13,816 bases of DNA, from contig CAMLIA010000119.1 of assembly GCA_946479905.1 (NCBI GenBank), positions 1 through 13,816 of the forward strand, read 5' to 3'. Below the pieces are notes generated by a model, which was not told the origin of the DNA, made no database searches, and worked only from the letters and a program-made list of their open reading frames with translations. Each line of letters starts with the position of its first letter. The first letter of the stretch is position 1. Position numbers and translations under genes: made by a program. This DNA is from an uncultured Frankiales bacterium. GTDB lineage: Bacteria > Actinomycetota > Actinomycetes > Mycobacteriales > SCTD01. Below are positions 13,417 to 13,816 of the stretch, in pieces.

Positions 13417-13816
13417 CTAGAAGAACTCCTGGGGGGTGTAGACCCCCCAGACCTCGCGGAGCGCCCCGCAGACCTCTCCGACGGTGGCCATGGCCCGCAG
13501 CGCCTCCTTCATGGGGTAGAGCACGTTGTCGCTCCCGACCGCGGCCTTCTTGATCGCCTCCAGAGCGGCGTCGACCGCGGCCTGGTCACGGCCGGCGCGC
13601 AGCACCTTGAGCCGCTCCCGCTGGTCCTGCTCGATCTGCGGGTCCACGCGCAGCGGCTCGTAGCGCTCCTCCTGCGCGGCCTGGAACTTGTTGAGCCCCA
13701 CCACGATGCGCTCGCCGCTGTCGATGCCCATCGCGATCTCGTAGGCCGACTTCTCGATCTCGCTCTTCTGGAAGCCCTTCTCGATCGCCGCCACGGCGCC
13801 GCCGAGCTCCTCGACC
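13417..13816 (-). CDS. Acyl-CoA mutase large subunit (methylmalonyl/isobutyryl-CoA mutase family), C-terminal part
   Basis: The frame is open to the window edge and gives 132 residues of the C-terminal end; the N-terminal part is outside. Segments such as GFQKSEIEKSAYEIAMGID, ERIVVGLNKF, and the ending VYTPQEFF are typical of the large catalytic (TIM-barrel) subunit of B12-dependent acyl-CoA mutases. The protein stops here without the B12-binding DxHxxG domain that follows in fused MutB-type enzymes. It therefore belongs to the two-subunit class (IcmA- or HcmA-like), whose cobalamin subunit is a separate gene. It would rearrange the carbon skeleton of a branched or linear acyl-CoA. The internal Met at 13794 is not the start. 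A perfect 8-bp inverted repeat lies in its last codons. Confidence 0.9.
   Translation of the reverse strand, partial: VEELGGAVAAIEKGFQKSEIEKSAYEIAMGIDSGERIVVGLNKFQAAQEERYEPLRVDPQIEQDQRERLKVLRAGRDQAAVDAALEAIKKAAVGSDNVLYPMKEALRAMATVGEVCGALREVWGVYTPQEFF
13429..13450. repeat. Perfect inverted repeat in the 3' end of the mutase gene
   Basis: CTGGGGGG (13429-13436) and CCCCCCAG (13443-13450) are exact reverse complements around a six-base loop TGTAGA. The repeat lies within the codons for the C-terminal WGVYTPQ segment, ten bases before the stop codon in mutase direction. As RNA it would make a strong G-C hairpin followed by GAGUUCUUCUAG. It has no long U-run, so it is not a canonical terminator. 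It could slow ribosomes, stabilise the 3' end, or be a by-product of the encoded peptide and GC-rich codon choice. Confidence 0.6.

Noticed and set aside
13184..13420. Plus-strand 78-codon frame opposite the small membrane protein
   Set aside because: It is Ser/Arg/Thr-rich with no hydrophobic or family pattern. The minus-strand frame has a Shine-Dalgarno and a membrane helix.

Overview
The window is strongly G+C-rich, with many GTG starts and tightly packed genes joined by 1-4 base overlaps. Its gene families are typical of mycolic-acid-type and related soil Actinobacteria: paired FadE26/FadE27-like acyl-CoA dehydrogenases, KstR-like operators, a 7Fe ferredoxin, an Rv0433-like carboxylate-amine ligase and a two-subunit acyl-CoA mutase. 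I read it as chromosomal DNA of an actinobacterium and do not assign a genus. No RNA genes, insertion sequences, CRISPR arrays or attachment sites are visible, and no gene-free stretch exceeds 100 bases.

Plus-strand catabolic block, 1-8414. An enoyl-CoA hydratase (5' end cut off by the window), a PaaI-type thioesterase and an MFS transporter form one overlapping run. After a 42-base gap carrying an AGAAC-AC-GTTCT palindrome comes a second run. It holds two acyl-CoA dehydrogenase subunits closely resembling mycobacterial FadE26/FadE27 (ChsE4/ChsE5, steroid side-chain oxidation), a second PaaI-like thioesterase and a GNAT-family protein. A second palindrome precedes an aldehyde dehydrogenase and a short-chain dehydrogenase.

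Minus-strand redox block, 8398-10223. A third palindrome lies just upstream of a thioredoxin-reductase-like ferredoxin-NADP reductase, followed by a 7Fe ferredoxin and a 153-aa protein I do not recognise. This block converges on the short-chain dehydrogenase with a 17-base overlap of the two 3' ends. The three palindromes fit the published KstR consensus TNNAACNNGTTNNA (two fully, one with one end-base mismatch). The simplest reading is one regulon for breaking down a steroid or similar bulky lipid: beta-oxidation enzymes, aldehyde and alcohol oxidation, CoA release, transport and electron supply. The steroid link is inference; no ring-degrading gene lies in the window.

Minus-strand block, 10286-13816. 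An acyl-CoA mutase large subunit (5' end outside the window) is followed by a small single-helix membrane protein, a glycerophosphodiester phosphodiesterase, a YbdK-type carboxylate-amine ligase and an M20 amidohydrolase. The last four overlap one another and are probably co-transcribed. This block has no KstR-like site and looks like a separate, more housekeeping-like unit.
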